A stretch of 64,000 nucleotides of DNA from positions 62,001 to 126,000 of the forward strand of contig NZ_FQYK01000005.1 in the NCBI RefSeq assembly GCF_900141715.1, in the 5' to 3' direction. The notes under the pieces are model-generated. The model saw only the letters and a program-made list of their open reading frames with translations. It did no database searches and had not been told where the DNA came from. This DNA comes from Algibacter luteus (lineage in GTDB: Bacteria > Bacteroidota > Bacteroidia > Flavobacteriales > Flavobacteriaceae). Shown piece after piece: positions 1 to 8,473 of the stretch (its first letter is position 1; the number at the start of each line of letters is the position of its first letter). Position numbers and translations under genes: made by a program.

Positions 1-522
1 GGTGTAGGAACATATGTAAAATTTACAGGAACTGTAAGAATTCTTGAAGTAGGTGATACTACGGGAGATGGTAGTGATGGTACTTATATTGCACAAGCCA
101 AAGGTAAACACACCGGAGGAGGTGGTTCTCCTGACCCAGCTATTTGTTTGTATTTAGCAAAGCCCGTTTATGGAACAGGTGCGAATGCAAATAAGCAAGT
201 ATCCTTTGATGTTTATGCTGAGCGTATCTTAGTGCGTGGAGGATCAGGAAGCGGTAGAGAAGTTGTTTTCCTGAAGAATATTGAGAAGAATAAACAAACC
301 GATTTTCAGCTAGAGGTAGGTTTTAGAGTAGATCCGAACGATGCTACTAAAAAAATTCATTATTGCGATGCTGTAATTGGTGGTGAAAGTTTTAATTGGA
401 ACATACCAGAACCAGATCGTGCAACAGAATCAAAAATAAGATATGGTGCATATCGAGTAAAAGGTGGTAGAGCTCAAATTAGATGGGCAAATACGACGCA
501 TACTAAAGTAGAAAACGATTAG
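1..522 (+). CDS. C-terminal part of a jelly-roll-like, possibly polysaccharide-lyase-like protein (5' truncated)
   Basis: The reading frame is open from base 1 to the TAA at 520-522, so this is the last ~173 residues of a longer protein whose start lies outside the window. The fragment is rich in alternating beta-type segments and ends in a strand-like [18 protein letters not shown] stretch. That recalls the C-terminal strands of concanavalin-like polysaccharide lyases of marine flavobacteria. It also has a glycine-rich [13 protein letters not shown] loop near residues 37-49. I cannot assign a family with confidence: the PL7 signatures (RxEL, QIH, YFKAGxYxQ) are not present in the visible part. 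A secreted carbohydrate-active or carbohydrate-binding protein is an inference from the fold impression and from the exported cupin encoded convergently next door. Confidence 0.5.
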   Translation, partial: GVGTYVKFTGTVRILEVGDTTGDGSDGTYIAQAKGKHTGGGGSPDPAICLYLAKPVYGTGANANKQVSFDVYAERILVRGGSGSGREVVFLKNIEKNKQTDFQLEVGFRVDPNDATKKIHYCDAVIGGESFNWNIPEPDRATESKIRYGAYRVKGGRAQIRWANTTHTKVEND

Positions 523-588
523 TGTTAATTAGTTTTGAATGAGGGGTTAAGCTTAAATTCGCAACCATTAGGAAGATTGTTGTATTTG

Positions 589-1416
589 TTACTCGTCTTC
601 TGTGTTGTGGGTTTTTAGCCACTCTTCTCCGTCTTTGTCTACAAAGAAATCCATCCATACATAGTACATTTCATTTTCGGCATTTACACTAACTGAATGG
701 CTGGAACCCCGCGGAATATGAAGTAAAGAATACTCAGGAAAATCAACTTGAGCATCATCAGCATAAACAATGGTTTGATTATCAGTAAGCCCCAAAAATA
801 ATTGTTCTAACATCGCATGCTCATGAGCACCAACTTTGTCGGGACCTATAGTTTTAACGGTGCCCATGGCTACTCTTGGAATGTATTTGTTAGGTAATAT
901 GGTTCTGCTTGTTGTTTGCGGACTTTTAATTGGTTCAGTATAAGATTTACAATCCGTGAACTTTTTAAAATAGATATTGTTGATATTTTCCTTAGGAAAC
1001 GTTTTTATATCTTCTTGATCTAATTCAGTTTGGAATACAGATATTTTTAGATAGTGCAGTGTGTCATTTGCTATGGGCTTGAAAGATACATCACCCACAT
1101 TATTTGGCAACATAATAGTCTCCGGAACAATTTCGTATGTTTTTCCACCAGAAGTCAATTGTCCATAACCTTTTATAAATAAGTAAACGAATTTATATCC
1201 ATTTTCAAGCTCAACCTTTTCAGTAATATCACTTGATATTGTAACATGTTCAGAAATTACACCATCAATTTCTTTGTTTAAGATTGTTTTGTGTTGTTCT
1301 TTCTGATTAGTTTGTAATTCCATTGAAAGAAATTCAATAGGGATTTCTTGTGAATAAACACTTAAAAATGAACAAATTAAAGTGAATGCGATACTATAGA
1401 TAAAACTGATTTTCAT
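589..1416 (-). CDS. Exported bicupin protein
   Basis: Predicted 275-residue protein starting at the ATG at 1416. A longer reading to 1449 only adds residues upstream of a clean signal peptide (MKISFIYSIAFTLICSFLS then VYSQ), so the later ATG is preferred. Two cupin-like beta-barrel halves are visible: the first around the GQLTSGGKTYEIVPET segment, the second around GAHEHAMLEQLFLGL, which carries His/Glu residues typical of a cupin metal site, and IPRGSSHSVS. Cupins of this type bind metals and small sugars or act as isomerases, but no specific reaction can be read from the sequence. It is convergent with the truncated gene at the window start. The same-strand methyltransferase upstream ends 69 bp away. 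Periplasmic location is inferred from the signal peptide. Confidence 0.7.
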   Translation of the reverse strand: MKISFIYSIAFTLICSFLSVYSQEIPIEFLSMELQTNQKEQHKTILNKEIDGVISEHVTISSDITEKVELENGYKFVYLFIKGYGQLTSGGKTYEIVPETIMLPNNVGDVSFKPIANDTLHYLKISVFQTELDQEDIKTFPKENINNIYFKKFTDCKSYTEPIKSPQTTSRTILPNKYIPRVAMGTVKTIGPDKVGAHEHAMLEQLFLGLTDNQTIVYADDAQVDFPEYSLLHIPRGSSHSVSVNAENEMYYVWMDFFVDKDGEEWLKTHNTEDE

Positions 1417-1485
1417 AATAAAATAAAATTGGTTTACCAATTTAATCAAAAAGGATGGATTATGCTTTATAAGTTCAGAATAATT

Positions 1486-2145
1486 TCAAAATGTTTGATA
1501 TAAAGTAGTTACGATGCGTCCACTTTTTTCTTCCAGAATATGCTCATGAAGTTGTTTTTCGTCTTTAATTTTAAAATTAAAAGGGGGCTCTAATAAATTA
1601 ACACCGCTGTTTAGTTTGAGCCTGATACCTTGGCCACTAATAATGTCTTGATTAGGTGTAAAAACACCTATAGGGAGGTGTTCGGTGAGAATAATATATT
1701 TGAAATTCACTAGTTTTTCAATTACGTGTTTAATTTCAGAATTTGATAAATGTTGCAAAACTTGGCGGAGAATAACGCAATCTGCCAACGGAATTTCGTC
1801 TTTAGCAATATCTAAACAATGGAATTCTAGATTTTTATTGTGAAACAGTTTTTTGTTCCTATTGATAAGGCTTTCAACAATATCTATTGCTATATATTTT
1901 TTGGTATGCTTAACAAGGTGCTTACCAATGTTGAAATCGCCACATCCTAAATCGCAAACCTCTAAAGTGTTTATGTGAGATTTAATAAAAGCCTTTATCG
2001 CTTCTAAATAAGGTTCTACAATTGTCGGGTCATGTGATCCAAAACCAGAATAAAAATCATATGCTTTTCCACCCCAAAGATGCTGCTCATAAATTTGGTT
2101 CATCACAGCTCGTGTTGGCCAAGGTGTTTTATTTTTTTTAGCCAA
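1486..2145 (-). CDS. Class I SAM-dependent methyltransferase
   Basis: A 219-residue cytoplasmic protein with a Rossmann-type methyltransferase core. Motif I is VCDLGCGDFNIGKHL near residues 63-77, followed by the acidic motif II region IAIDIV and the motif IV-like ADCVILRQVLQHL. The substrate is not recognisable. The gene lies 6 bp downstream of the SpoU-type RNA methylase on the same strand, so the two are probably co-transcribed. Length and motif order are normal for stand-alone small-molecule or lipid methyltransferases; a nucleic-acid target is less likely because no RNA-binding extension is present. Confidence 0.8.
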   Translation of the reverse strand: MAKKNKTPWPTRAVMNQIYEQHLWGGKAYDFYSGFGSHDPTIVEPYLEAIKAFIKSHINTLEVCDLGCGDFNIGKHLVKHTKKYIAIDIVESLINRNKKLFHNKNLEFHCLDIAKDEIPLADCVILRQVLQHLSNSEIKHVIEKLVNFKYIILTEHLPIGVFTPNQDIISGQGIRLKLNSGVNLLEPPFNFKIKDEKQLHEHILEEKSGRIVTTLYQTF

Positions 2146-2151
2146 CTTATA

Positions 2152-2685
2152 TTATATTTCAGATAATTTACTAAACATATCCCAAACAACAACCCCACAA
2201 CTCACCGAGATGTTTAAGGAATGTTTCGTGCCAAATTGCGGAATTTCAATCACTACATCACTAGCATCTACTACTTTTTGAGCGACACCTTTTACTTCGT
2301 TACCAAAAACTAAGGCGTATTTCGTGTTTGGTTCAACTTTAAAATCGTTGAGCATTGTAGCATTTTCAGCTTGTTCAATAGCAATGATTTTCACATCTTC
2401 AGCCTTTAATTTTTCAACTAAATCTAAAGTGTTTTCAACGTGTTCCCAAGCTACCGTATCAGTACTTCCTAAGGCCGTTTTATGAATATCTTTGTGCGGT
2501 GGTGTTGCCGTAATTCCGCAGAGATAAATTTTTTCAACTAAAAAAGCATCGCTAGTTCTAAAAACCGAGCCAATATTGTTCAAGCTCCTAATGTTATCAA
2601 GAATAATAATTATAGGTGTTTTCTTCGCTTCTTTAAAAGCATCGATACTTAACCGGTCTAATTCGCTATTTTTAAGTTTGCGCAT
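2152..2685 (-). CDS. SpoU/TrmH-family RNA 2'-O-methyltransferase
   Basis: A 177-residue SPOUT-class enzyme. It has the family's three motifs: the N-terminal NIRSLNNIGSVFRTSDAF (motif 1, Asn/Arg catalytic), LVFGNEVKGV (motif 2) and IPQFGTKHSLNISVSCGVV (motif 3), which form the trefoil-knot SAM site. It transfers a methyl group to a ribose 2'-OH in tRNA or rRNA. The short length without an extra N-terminal substrate-binding domain resembles TrmH-type tRNA(Gm18) methylases, but the exact site cannot be told from sequence. It is the first gene of a two-gene minus-strand unit with the methyltransferase downstream and is divergent from mutS. Confidence 0.85.
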   Translation of the reverse strand: MRKLKNSELDRLSIDAFKEAKKTPIIIILDNIRSLNNIGSVFRTSDAFLVEKIYLCGITATPPHKDIHKTALGSTDTVAWEHVENTLDLVEKLKAEDVKIIAIEQAENATMLNDFKVEPNTKYALVFGNEVKGVAQKVVDASDVVIEIPQFGTKHSLNISVSCGVVVWDMFSKLSEI

Positions 2686-2814
2686 GGTTTTATTGTTGAA
2701 ATCTCGTTCTAATTGTAGATAACTTCTAAAGAATCAATCTCATAAAACATGAAATTAATAGTACATTGCATGCTACAATTTTGTCAAAAATAAGACTTAT
2801 AAATTACTTTACCA

Positions 2815-5427
2815 TTGGCTAAAAAAGCAAAAAAAGAAACCCCGTTAATGAAACAGTACAATGCAATAAAAGCGAAGTACCCTGATGCATTGCTGTTGTT
2901 TCGTGTTGGCGATTTTTATGAAACCTTTGGTAGTGATGCGATAAAAGCTGCGGGTATTTTAGGCATTATTTTAACCAAACGTGGCGCAGGGAGTGATAGT
3001 GAAACAGAGTTGGCAGGATTTCCGCACCATTCATTAAACACCTATTTACCTAAATTGGTAAAAGCTGGTGAGCGTGTCGCTATTTGCGACCAATTGGAAG
3101 ACCCTAAGCAAACCAAAACCATTGTAAAACGAGGTGTAACAGAGCTTGTAACACCAGGAGTTGCCTTAAATGATGAGGTTTTAGTTTCAAAATCTAATAA
3201 TTTTTTATGCTCGGTGTACTTTGATAAAAAATACATTGGAGTTTCTTTTTTAGATATTTCGACTGGTGAGTTTTTAACATCGCAAGGTAATGCAGAGTAC
3301 ATTGATAAATTACTACAAAACTTTAGCCCTAGTGAAGTGCTAGTGTCAAAGCAAAAGCGAACGCTGTTTAATGAAACGTTTGGGAACGATTTTCACACAT
3401 TTTATTTAGAAGATTGGGTCTATCAAACCGATTATGCTTACGAAACACTCATCAAACATTTCAATACAAAAACATTAAAAGGCTTTGGTATTGAAGATTT
3501 GTATGAAGGCATAATAGCTTCAGGTTCAATTCTACATTATTTAGGTGAAACGCAGCATCATAAATTGCAACACATTACATCTATTTCTAGAATTGCAGAA
3601 GATGATTATGTTTGGATGGATAAATTCACCATAAGAAATTTAGAGCTTTACAATTCAACAAATAATAATGCGGTTACCCTTTTAAATGTTATCGATAAAA
3701 CCATTTCGCCAATGGGCGGAAGATTGTTAAAACGTTGGTTAGCACTTCCTTTAAAAAACGTTGAAAAAATAAAGTTACGTCATGAGGTCGTTAGTTTTCT
3801 TTCCAAAGAAAATATGGTGCTTCAGAAGGTTCAGAACCATATAAAACACATAGGTGATTTAGAACGTTTAATTTCAAAAGTGGCAACCGGTAAAGTTAAT
3901 CCGCGTGAGGTTATTCAGCTTAAAAATTCTCTAGAAGCTATCGTGCCTATTAAGTCACTGGCTTCAAATTGTGCAAATGAATCGCTTAAGATTATTGGAG
4001 ACAAGCTTCAAGGTTGTGATGTGCTTCGAGAAAAAATTAAAGCAACTTTAAATGAAGATGCGCCGGTAAATGTACTGAAAGGAAATAGTATCGCCGCTGG
4101 GTATTCTTCAGAGTTAGATGAATTAAGAGGTTTGTCGAAATCTGGAAAAGATTATCTTGATAAGATGCTAGAACGCGAGAGTGAACGTACCGGAATCACT
4201 TCACTTAAAATTGCATCAAACAATGTATTTGGATATTATATAGAGGTAAGAAATACACATAAAGATAAGGTTCCTGAAGAGTGGATAAGAAAGCAAACGT
4301 TGGTGAGTGCAGAACGTTATATTACTGAAGAACTTAAGGAATACGAAGCTAAAATTTTAGGTGCTGAAGATAGAATTCAAGCCATAGAACAGCAGTTGTT
4401 TGCAGATTTGGTAAGCTGGATGAATCAATACATAAAACCAGTACAACAAAATGCTTATTTAATTGGGCAAATTGATTGTTTATGCGGCTTTTCGCAATTG
4501 GCAAAAGACAATAATTATATTTACCCTACTATTGATGATTCATTTGATTTAGACATTAAAGATGGTCGCCACCCTGTAATTGAAAAACAATTACCAATAG
4601 GTGAAGCTTATATTGCTAATGATGTGTTTTTAGACAGAACAGCTCAGCAAATCATCATGATCACTGGCCCCAATATGTCTGGTAAATCAGCCATATTACG
4701 TCAAACGGCACTTATTGTTTTATTAGCCCAAATAGGAAGCTTTGTACCCGCAAAAGAGGCAAGAATTGGGTTGGTTGATAAGATTTTTACACGGGTTGGA
4801 GCAAGTGATAATATCTCGATGGGCGAATCTACATTTATGGTAGAAATGAATGAAACCGCATCCATTCTTAATAATATATCTGATAGAAGTTTGGTCTTAT
4901 TAGATGAAATTGGGAGGGGCACTAGCACTTACGATGGTATTTCAATTGCCTGGGCTATTAGCGAATATTTGCACGAACACCCCGCAAAACCAAAAACTTT
5001 ATTTGCTACGCATTATCATGAACTTAATGAGATGAGCGAGACGTTTGCTCGTATTAAAAACTTTAATGTTTCTATAAAGGAATTAAAAGATAATGTGCTT
5101 TTTTTAAGAAAACTGGTTGAAGGAGGAAGTGCGCATAGTTTTGGTATTCATGTGGCGAAAATGGCTGGAATGCCTCAACAAGTTTTGCATCGTGCAAACA
5201 AAATATTAAAGAAATTAGAGCAATCACATTCAAGCGAAGAGCTTACAGATAAAGTGAAATCAATAAAAGATGAAATGCAACTAAGCTTTTTTAATTTAGA
5301 TGATCCTTTACTTGAAAACATTAAAGATGAAATATTACACATTGATATTGATACACTTACGCCTGTTGAAGCGCTAATGAAATTGAACGAAATAAAGCGA
5401 ATGTTAGTTAAGAAAAAACAGGCTTAA
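2815..5427 (+). CDS. mutS: DNA mismatch repair protein MutS
   Basis: An 870-residue MutS, normal length. The mismatch-recognition motif is visible as GDFYETF near residue 33 (the Phe-x-Glu that stacks on the mispair). The C-terminal ATPase carries Walker A GPNMSGKS at residues 618-625, Walker [13 protein letters not shown] and the ATHYHEL switch. It acts as a dimer that binds mispairs and recruits MutL. The start is a TTG at 2815: the nearest in-frame upstream codons run into a TAA at 2800-2802 without an ATG, and the N-terminus [15 protein letters not shown] fits the conserved start of the family in flavobacteria. It is transcribed divergently from the SpoU methylase, and a tRNA pair follows about 100 bp downstream. 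Confidence 0.97.
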   Translation: MAKKAKKETPLMKQYNAIKAKYPDALLLFRVGDFYETFGSDAIKAAGILGIILTKRGAGSDSETELAGFPHHSLNTYLPKLVKAGERVAICDQLEDPKQTKTIVKRGVTELVTPGVALNDEVLVSKSNNFLCSVYFDKKYIGVSFLDISTGEFLTSQGNAEYIDKLLQNFSPSEVLVSKQKRTLFNETFGNDFHTFYLEDWVYQTDYAYETLIKHFNTKTLKGFGIEDLYEGIIASGSILHYLGETQHHKLQHITSISRIAEDDYVWMDKFTIRNLELYNSTNNNAVTLLNVIDKTISPMGGRLLKRWLALPLKNVEKIKLRHEVVSFLSKENMVLQKVQNHIKHIGDLERLISKVATGKVNPREVIQLKNSLEAIVPIKSLASNCANESLKIIGDKLQGCDVLREKIKATLNEDAPVNVLKGNSIAAGYSSELDELRGLSKSGKDYLDKMLERESERTGITSLKIASNNVFGYYIEVRNTHKDKVPEEWIRKQTLVSAERYITEELKEYEAKILGAEDRIQAIEQQLFADLVSWMNQYIKPVQQNAYLIGQIDCLCGFSQLAKDNNYIYPTIDDSFDLDIKDGRHPVIEKQLPIGEAYIANDVFLDRTAQQIIMITGPNMSGKSAILRQTALIVLLAQIGSFVPAKEARIGLVDKIFTRVGASDNISMGESTFMVEMNETASILNNISDRSLVLLDEIGRGTSTYDGISIAWAISEYLHEHPAKPKTLFATHYHELNEMSETFARIKNFNVSIKELKDNVLFLRKLVEGGSAHSFGIHVAKMAGMPQQVLHRANKILKKLEQSHSSEELTDKVKSIKDEMQLSFFNLDDPLLENIKDEILHIDIDTLTPVEALMKLNEIKRMLVKKKQA

Positions 5428-5456
5428 AATAATTTTGATTTATTTTCAGAAAAGGC

Positions 5457-5486
5457 TTTGCATTTAGCATAAATATTTTAAATTTG
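5457..5486 (+). promoter_or_regulatory. Bacteroidota-type promoter for the tRNA pair
   Basis: A TTTG at 5457-5460 and a TAAATTTG at 5479-5486 are separated by 18 nt. This matches the Bacteroidota housekeeping promoter pattern (TTTG, about 19 nt, TAnnTTTG). It lies between the mutS stop and tRNA-Gly, with the tRNA beginning about 38 nt after the -7 element. Confidence 0.75.
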
Positions 5487-5524
5487 CATCCGCAATAGCA
5501 ATATTGTAACGTTCATTAAAGACT

Positions 5525-5596
5525 GCGAAAGTAGCTCAGGGGTAGAGCATCACCTTGCCAAGGTGAGGGTCGCGGGTTCAAATCCCGTCTTTCGCT
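5525..5596 (+). tRNA. tRNA-Gly (GCC)
   Basis: A 72-nt cloverleaf. The acceptor stem GCGAAAG pairs with CTTTCGC, the D arm is GCTCAGGGGTAGAGC, the anticodon stem CACCT/AGGTG encloses loop TGCCA with anticodon GCC, and the T arm contains GGGTTCAAATCCC. The 3' CCA is not encoded. It is followed 26 nt later by tRNA-Leu, presumably in the same transcript. Confidence 0.95.
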
Positions 5597-5622
5597 CTGA
5601 AACTTTCTTAAAACATACCAAT

Positions 5623-5706
5623 GCTGAAGTGGTGGAATTGGTAGACACGTTGGACTTAAAATCCAATGTCCATTAGGACGTACGGGTTCAAGTCCCGTCT
5701 TCAGTA
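5623..5706 (+). tRNA. tRNA-Leu (UAA)
   Basis: An 84-nt class II tRNA. The acceptor GCTGAAG pairs with CTTCAGT (terminal G-U pair), the anticodon stem TTGGA/TCCAA encloses loop CTTAAAA with anticodon TAA, there is a long variable arm typical of leucine tRNAs (GTCCATTAGGAC), and a T arm CGGGTTCAAGTCCCG. No encoded CCA. A hairpin terminator follows directly. Confidence 0.95.
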
Positions 5707-5710
5707 CTAA

Positions 5711-5747
5711 ACCTCTTGTTAATCAATAGATTTTCAAGAGGTTTTTT
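5711..5747 (+). terminator. Rho-independent terminator after tRNA-Leu
   Basis: The arms CCTCTTG (5712-5718) and CAAGAGG (5735-5741) are followed by a T-rich run (TTTTTTG). It ends the tRNA-Gly/tRNA-Leu transcript. Confidence 0.85.
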
Positions 5748-5789
5748 GTTTAAAATTATTTATTCTGAATAAATGGAGAGATTACTTTT

Positions 5790-6209
5790 CTAGTGACCTC
5801 CTCCATTATAATCTACAATGCCATCGCAGTTATTATCGATACCATCAGAATATACTTCCGTTGCACCAGGATTAATATCTGGATTATTGTCATCGCAATC
5901 AGTGCCATCGCCCAAACCACATGGGTTGTCACTGCCATAAGGAGCAGTAAAACCATCTCCATCCATGTCAGGGTTAATATCGCCATGACCGTAATGGGAA
6001 TCTAAAGCATTTGCACTTACTTCTATGGTATGAAACCCAGAACCTGTTCTATGACAAATTAAAACTTTGTCTTCTTTAGACTTTTTAGTAGTCTTACTTT
6101 TGCTTGCTAAGATTAAGTTATCTTCTTGAAGCATAAGTTCATCTGTATTATCGCTTGAGCAATTAAATACAATTAATAAAGCAATAAATAAGTAGTTTAC
6201 TTTTTTCAT
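5790..6209 (-). CDS. Small lipoprotein with MopE-like metal-binding motif
   Basis: A 139-residue predicted lipoprotein. The signal MKKVNYLFIALLIVFNC ends in a lipobox cysteine at residue 17. The C-terminal third carries repeated acidic loops (DMDGDGFTAP, DCDDNNPDINPGA, DGIDNNCDG), the Asp/Asn-rich pattern of the MopE-type putative metal-binding motif related to thrombospondin type-3 calcium loops. Calcium binding at the cell surface is an inference. The short middle part (CHRTGSGFHTIEVSANALDSH) resembles segments seen upstream of such motifs in other flavobacterial secreted proteins. It appears monocistronic. Its biological role is unknown. Confidence 0.75.
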   Translation of the reverse strand: MKKVNYLFIALLIVFNCSSDNTDELMLQEDNLILASKSKTTKKSKEDKVLICHRTGSGFHTIEVSANALDSHYGHGDINPDMDGDGFTAPYGSDNPCGLGDGTDCDDNNPDINPGATEVYSDGIDNNCDGIVDYNGGGH

Positions 6210-6651
6210 AAAATTTGGGATTTAAAGATTTAGTAAAGCAATTACCAACAAAAATGTCTTAAAACTAAATTTGGAAAGAATTTCTCGATATAAGAGGTGT
6301 TTTCTTCTATAATTGAAAAAAAAATGTAAATAAATCTGATAAAAAGTTAAGCATTAGCACTTTAAAAAACTTAGTGTTATGCAGTGAGAATTAATTTTAA
6401 TGATGTTTTTAAATAATTTTTTTCTGTAGTAGTAAGTTGTTAAAGAAATTTATTGATTTAAATTCGCGATTTGTTGAGTTAAGATAATCTTTTGTTAGAT
6501 TCATTTTTAAATGAATAAAATTTTAAGTTGAATATATTTAAATTAATAATCTCGACCAAAACAGACCTTTTGTGTTATTATTTTAAGAATTAGGCATAAA
6601 AAAAACCACCTCATAGGTGGTTTTTTATAAATTTTAAAAACTAATCAGAAA
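6210..6651. other. AT-rich intergenic region without a recognisable gene
   Basis: 442 bp of very AT-rich sequence between two minus-strand lipoprotein genes. The only clear feature is a strong hairpin terminator at its right end (6598-6627). No ORF with convincing codon usage and no RNA gene was seen. The left part should hold the promoter of the MopE-like lipoprotein on the minus strand, but I could not place it confidently. Confidence 0.6.
6598..6627 (-). terminator. Bidirectional-looking hairpin terminator
   Basis: The arms ACCACC (6605-6610) and GGTGGT (6616-6621) are flanked by an A run on the left and a T run on the right. It would stop the minus-strand lipoprotein transcript ending at 6652 and could also stop plus-strand transcription. 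Confidence 0.85.
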
Positions 6652-6984
6652 TTAGTGTTCAGCTTTTAATTTATCAGCTTCTTTCTTAACTGCATCAGCA
6701 GCTTCTCCAGCTTTTTCTTTTACATTGTCAACAGCTTCACCTGCAGCATCTACAGCAGAATCAACAGCTTCACCTGCAGCATCAGCGGCTTCTTCAGCAG
6801 CTTCCTCAACAGAATCTACCGCATCGCTAGCAGCGTCTGCAGCATTGTCAACTGCGTCGCCAGCGGCATCTGCAGCGTTTTCAATGGCATCTTCCATAGA
6901 TTCTCCTTTTTTGGTGTCTCTACATGAAGTGAAACATAAACTTAAAGCTAATAATAAGATTGAACTTAATAATAATTTTTTCAT
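6652..6984 (-). CDS. Alanine/aspartate-rich repeat lipoprotein
   Basis: A 110-residue predicted lipoprotein. The signal peptide MKKLLLSSILLLALSLCFTSC has the lipid cysteine at residue 21. The mature part is almost entirely repeats of A/D/E with regular V, such as DAAGDAVDNAADAASDAVDS, ending in a lysine-rich tail (KKEADKLKAEH). The periodicity predicts one long amphipathic alpha helix, resembling LEA-like or apolipoprotein-like helices and entericidin-type small lipoproteins. No function can be assigned. The repetitive DNA also opens a spurious long frame on the opposite strand, which I rejected. It is monocistronic with its own terminator. Confidence 0.8.
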   Translation of the reverse strand: MKKLLLSSILLLALSLCFTSCRDTKKGESMEDAIENAADAAGDAVDNAADAASDAVDSVEEAAEEAADAAGEAVDSAVDAAGEAVDNVKEKAGEAADAVKKEADKLKAEH

Positions 6985-7083
6985 CAGTTGTTGTTTTAGT
7001 GTTAATTATTTTGTTGAAAGTCACAATTTAATGACTTTTTTTTAAAAATTATGATTTTTGGTAAATTCTTGATTAAAATCTCT

Positions 7084-8319
7084 TTATATACGCAGATAAT
7101 CTAGTATTTGGATTACGGCACCCGTGTTTTTTTCAATGTATTGTCTGTTTTTGATGCCAGAATTTTTTCTTTTTTCCTCGTTTAGAATGAGTTCATTTAA
7201 AATTTGGTTAAACTCTTGCTGGTTTGAAATTGAGAACATTCCTCCATTAGTTATAAGGGCACTCGCCTCTGGAAATTTATAATGATTGTTGCCTATTATT
7301 ATAGGAACTCCAAAAATTGCAGGTTCTAAGGTGTTGTGTAACCCGGTATTGCCCATAGCACCACCTACATAAGCTATATCTGCATAACTGTATATTTTTG
7401 AAAGAATACCTATGGTATCAATAATAAAGACCTTGTAATCCGATAAATTCTTGTTGTTTTTATCTGAAAACAATATGCTTTTTGAATTTATTCTCTCCTG
7501 TAATTTTTTAATTCGATCTGGTTTTATATCATGCGGAGCAATAATATACTTAATATCTTTTGATGCTTCAGAATTTATAAAATCTATAAATAATGATTCG
7601 CCTTCGGGCCAAGTACTACCAGCAACAACGCATAGTTTGTTATTTTTAAATGCTTCAACATAGGGCAATGTATTATCGGTTTCTAACTGGCTGTAAACTC
7701 TATCAAACCTAGTATCTCCATTTACTGAAACAGTCTTGTAGTTGATTGCGTTTAGAATTTCTTTAGAAACCTCATTTTGTGTAAAAATGTGCTCGAAAGT
7801 AAAAAGAGCTTTTCTAAAAAAACCTCCGTAGGCCTTAAAATAAATTTGATTTTCTCTAAAAGAAGCAGATATGAGTAGGGCACGCTTTTGCTGACTTTTC
7901 AATTCGTACAAAAAATTAGGCCAGATATCATATTTTACAAAAACGGAAAGCTCGGGTTTCACTAAATTTAAAAATCGTTTTGCATTCGTTCTGGTGTCTA
8001 GAGGGATATAAACAACAAGATCTGCTATAGGGCTGTTTTTTTTTATGTCATAGCCAGATGGGGAAAAAAAACTCAAAACTATTTTATGACTTTTATAATG
8101 ATTCCTAAGCTTTGTGAATACAGGCAGCCCTTGTTCATATTCGCCTAAAGAGGCACAATGAAACCAAAGTGTTTTATCATTTTCAGAGATGCTGTCTTTT
8201 AAAATTTTGAAAGTACTTTTTCTGCCTTCAACACCTTTTTTTAGTTTGTTGTTAAACAGAGCTCCTATTTTTAAAGCAATACCTGCAAGAAAAATCCCTA
8301 TGTTATAAATAAAACGCAA
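7084..8319 (-). CDS. waaA: 3-deoxy-D-manno-octulosonic acid (Kdo) transferase
   Basis: A 411-residue GT30 glycosyltransferase that adds Kdo from CMP-Kdo to lipid A precursor at the inner membrane. The N-terminal hydrophobic helix (residues 1-20) anchors it. HCASLGEYEQGLP near residue 55 contains the catalytic Glu of the family, and the C-terminal half has the CMP-Kdo site region (GNTGLHNTLEPAIFGVPIIIG). Length is typical. It is divergent from the sugar-nucleotide genes on its right, fitting an envelope polysaccharide neighbourhood. Confidence 0.95.
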   Translation of the reverse strand: MRFIYNIGIFLAGIALKIGALFNNKLKKGVEGRKSTFKILKDSISENDKTLWFHCASLGEYEQGLPVFTKLRNHYKSHKIVLSFFSPSGYDIKKNSPIADLVVYIPLDTRTNAKRFLNLVKPELSVFVKYDIWPNFLYELKSQQKRALLISASFRENQIYFKAYGGFFRKALFTFEHIFTQNEVSKEILNAINYKTVSVNGDTRFDRVYSQLETDNTLPYVEAFKNNKLCVVAGSTWPEGESLFIDFINSEASKDIKYIIAPHDIKPDRIKKLQERINSKSILFSDKNNKNLSDYKVFIIDTIGILSKIYSYADIAYVGGAMGNTGLHNTLEPAIFGVPIIIGNNHYKFPEASALITNGGMFSISNQQEFNQILNELILNEEKRKNSGIKNRQYIEKNTGAVIQILDYLRI

Positions 8320-8363
8320 TATTTAATTTTAAATGCTAAAATACATTTCTTTGACAGAAATTC

Positions 8364-8395
8364 ATTGGTTAGCGATAATCATTTTTGTAATTTTG
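8364..8395 (+). promoter_or_regulatory. Bacteroidota-type promoter for the aminotransferase-galE unit
   Basis: A TTG at 8365-8367 lies 20 nt before a perfect TAATTTTG (8388-8395), matching the TAnnTTTG -7 consensus. The start codon is 78 bp downstream at 8474. Confidence 0.6.
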
Positions 8396-8473
8396 TTACG
8401 TGTTATACCGTAAAAGATTAACATTAAAATAAGTCGTATTTGATTCTTTAAATAGGGCTACAATTTTTTTTAG

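Noticed and set aside
5525-5706. tRNA pair as an attachment site for an integrated element
   Set aside because: No duplicated tRNA 3' end and no integrase or phage genes were found downstream; two ordinary lipoprotein genes follow.
6725-7045. A 106-codon plus-strand frame opposite the Ala/Asp-rich lipoprotein
   Set aside because: It is the antisense shadow of a repetitive coding sequence (Ser/Ala repeats) with no start context or domain, and the minus-strand frame has a clear lipoprotein signal.
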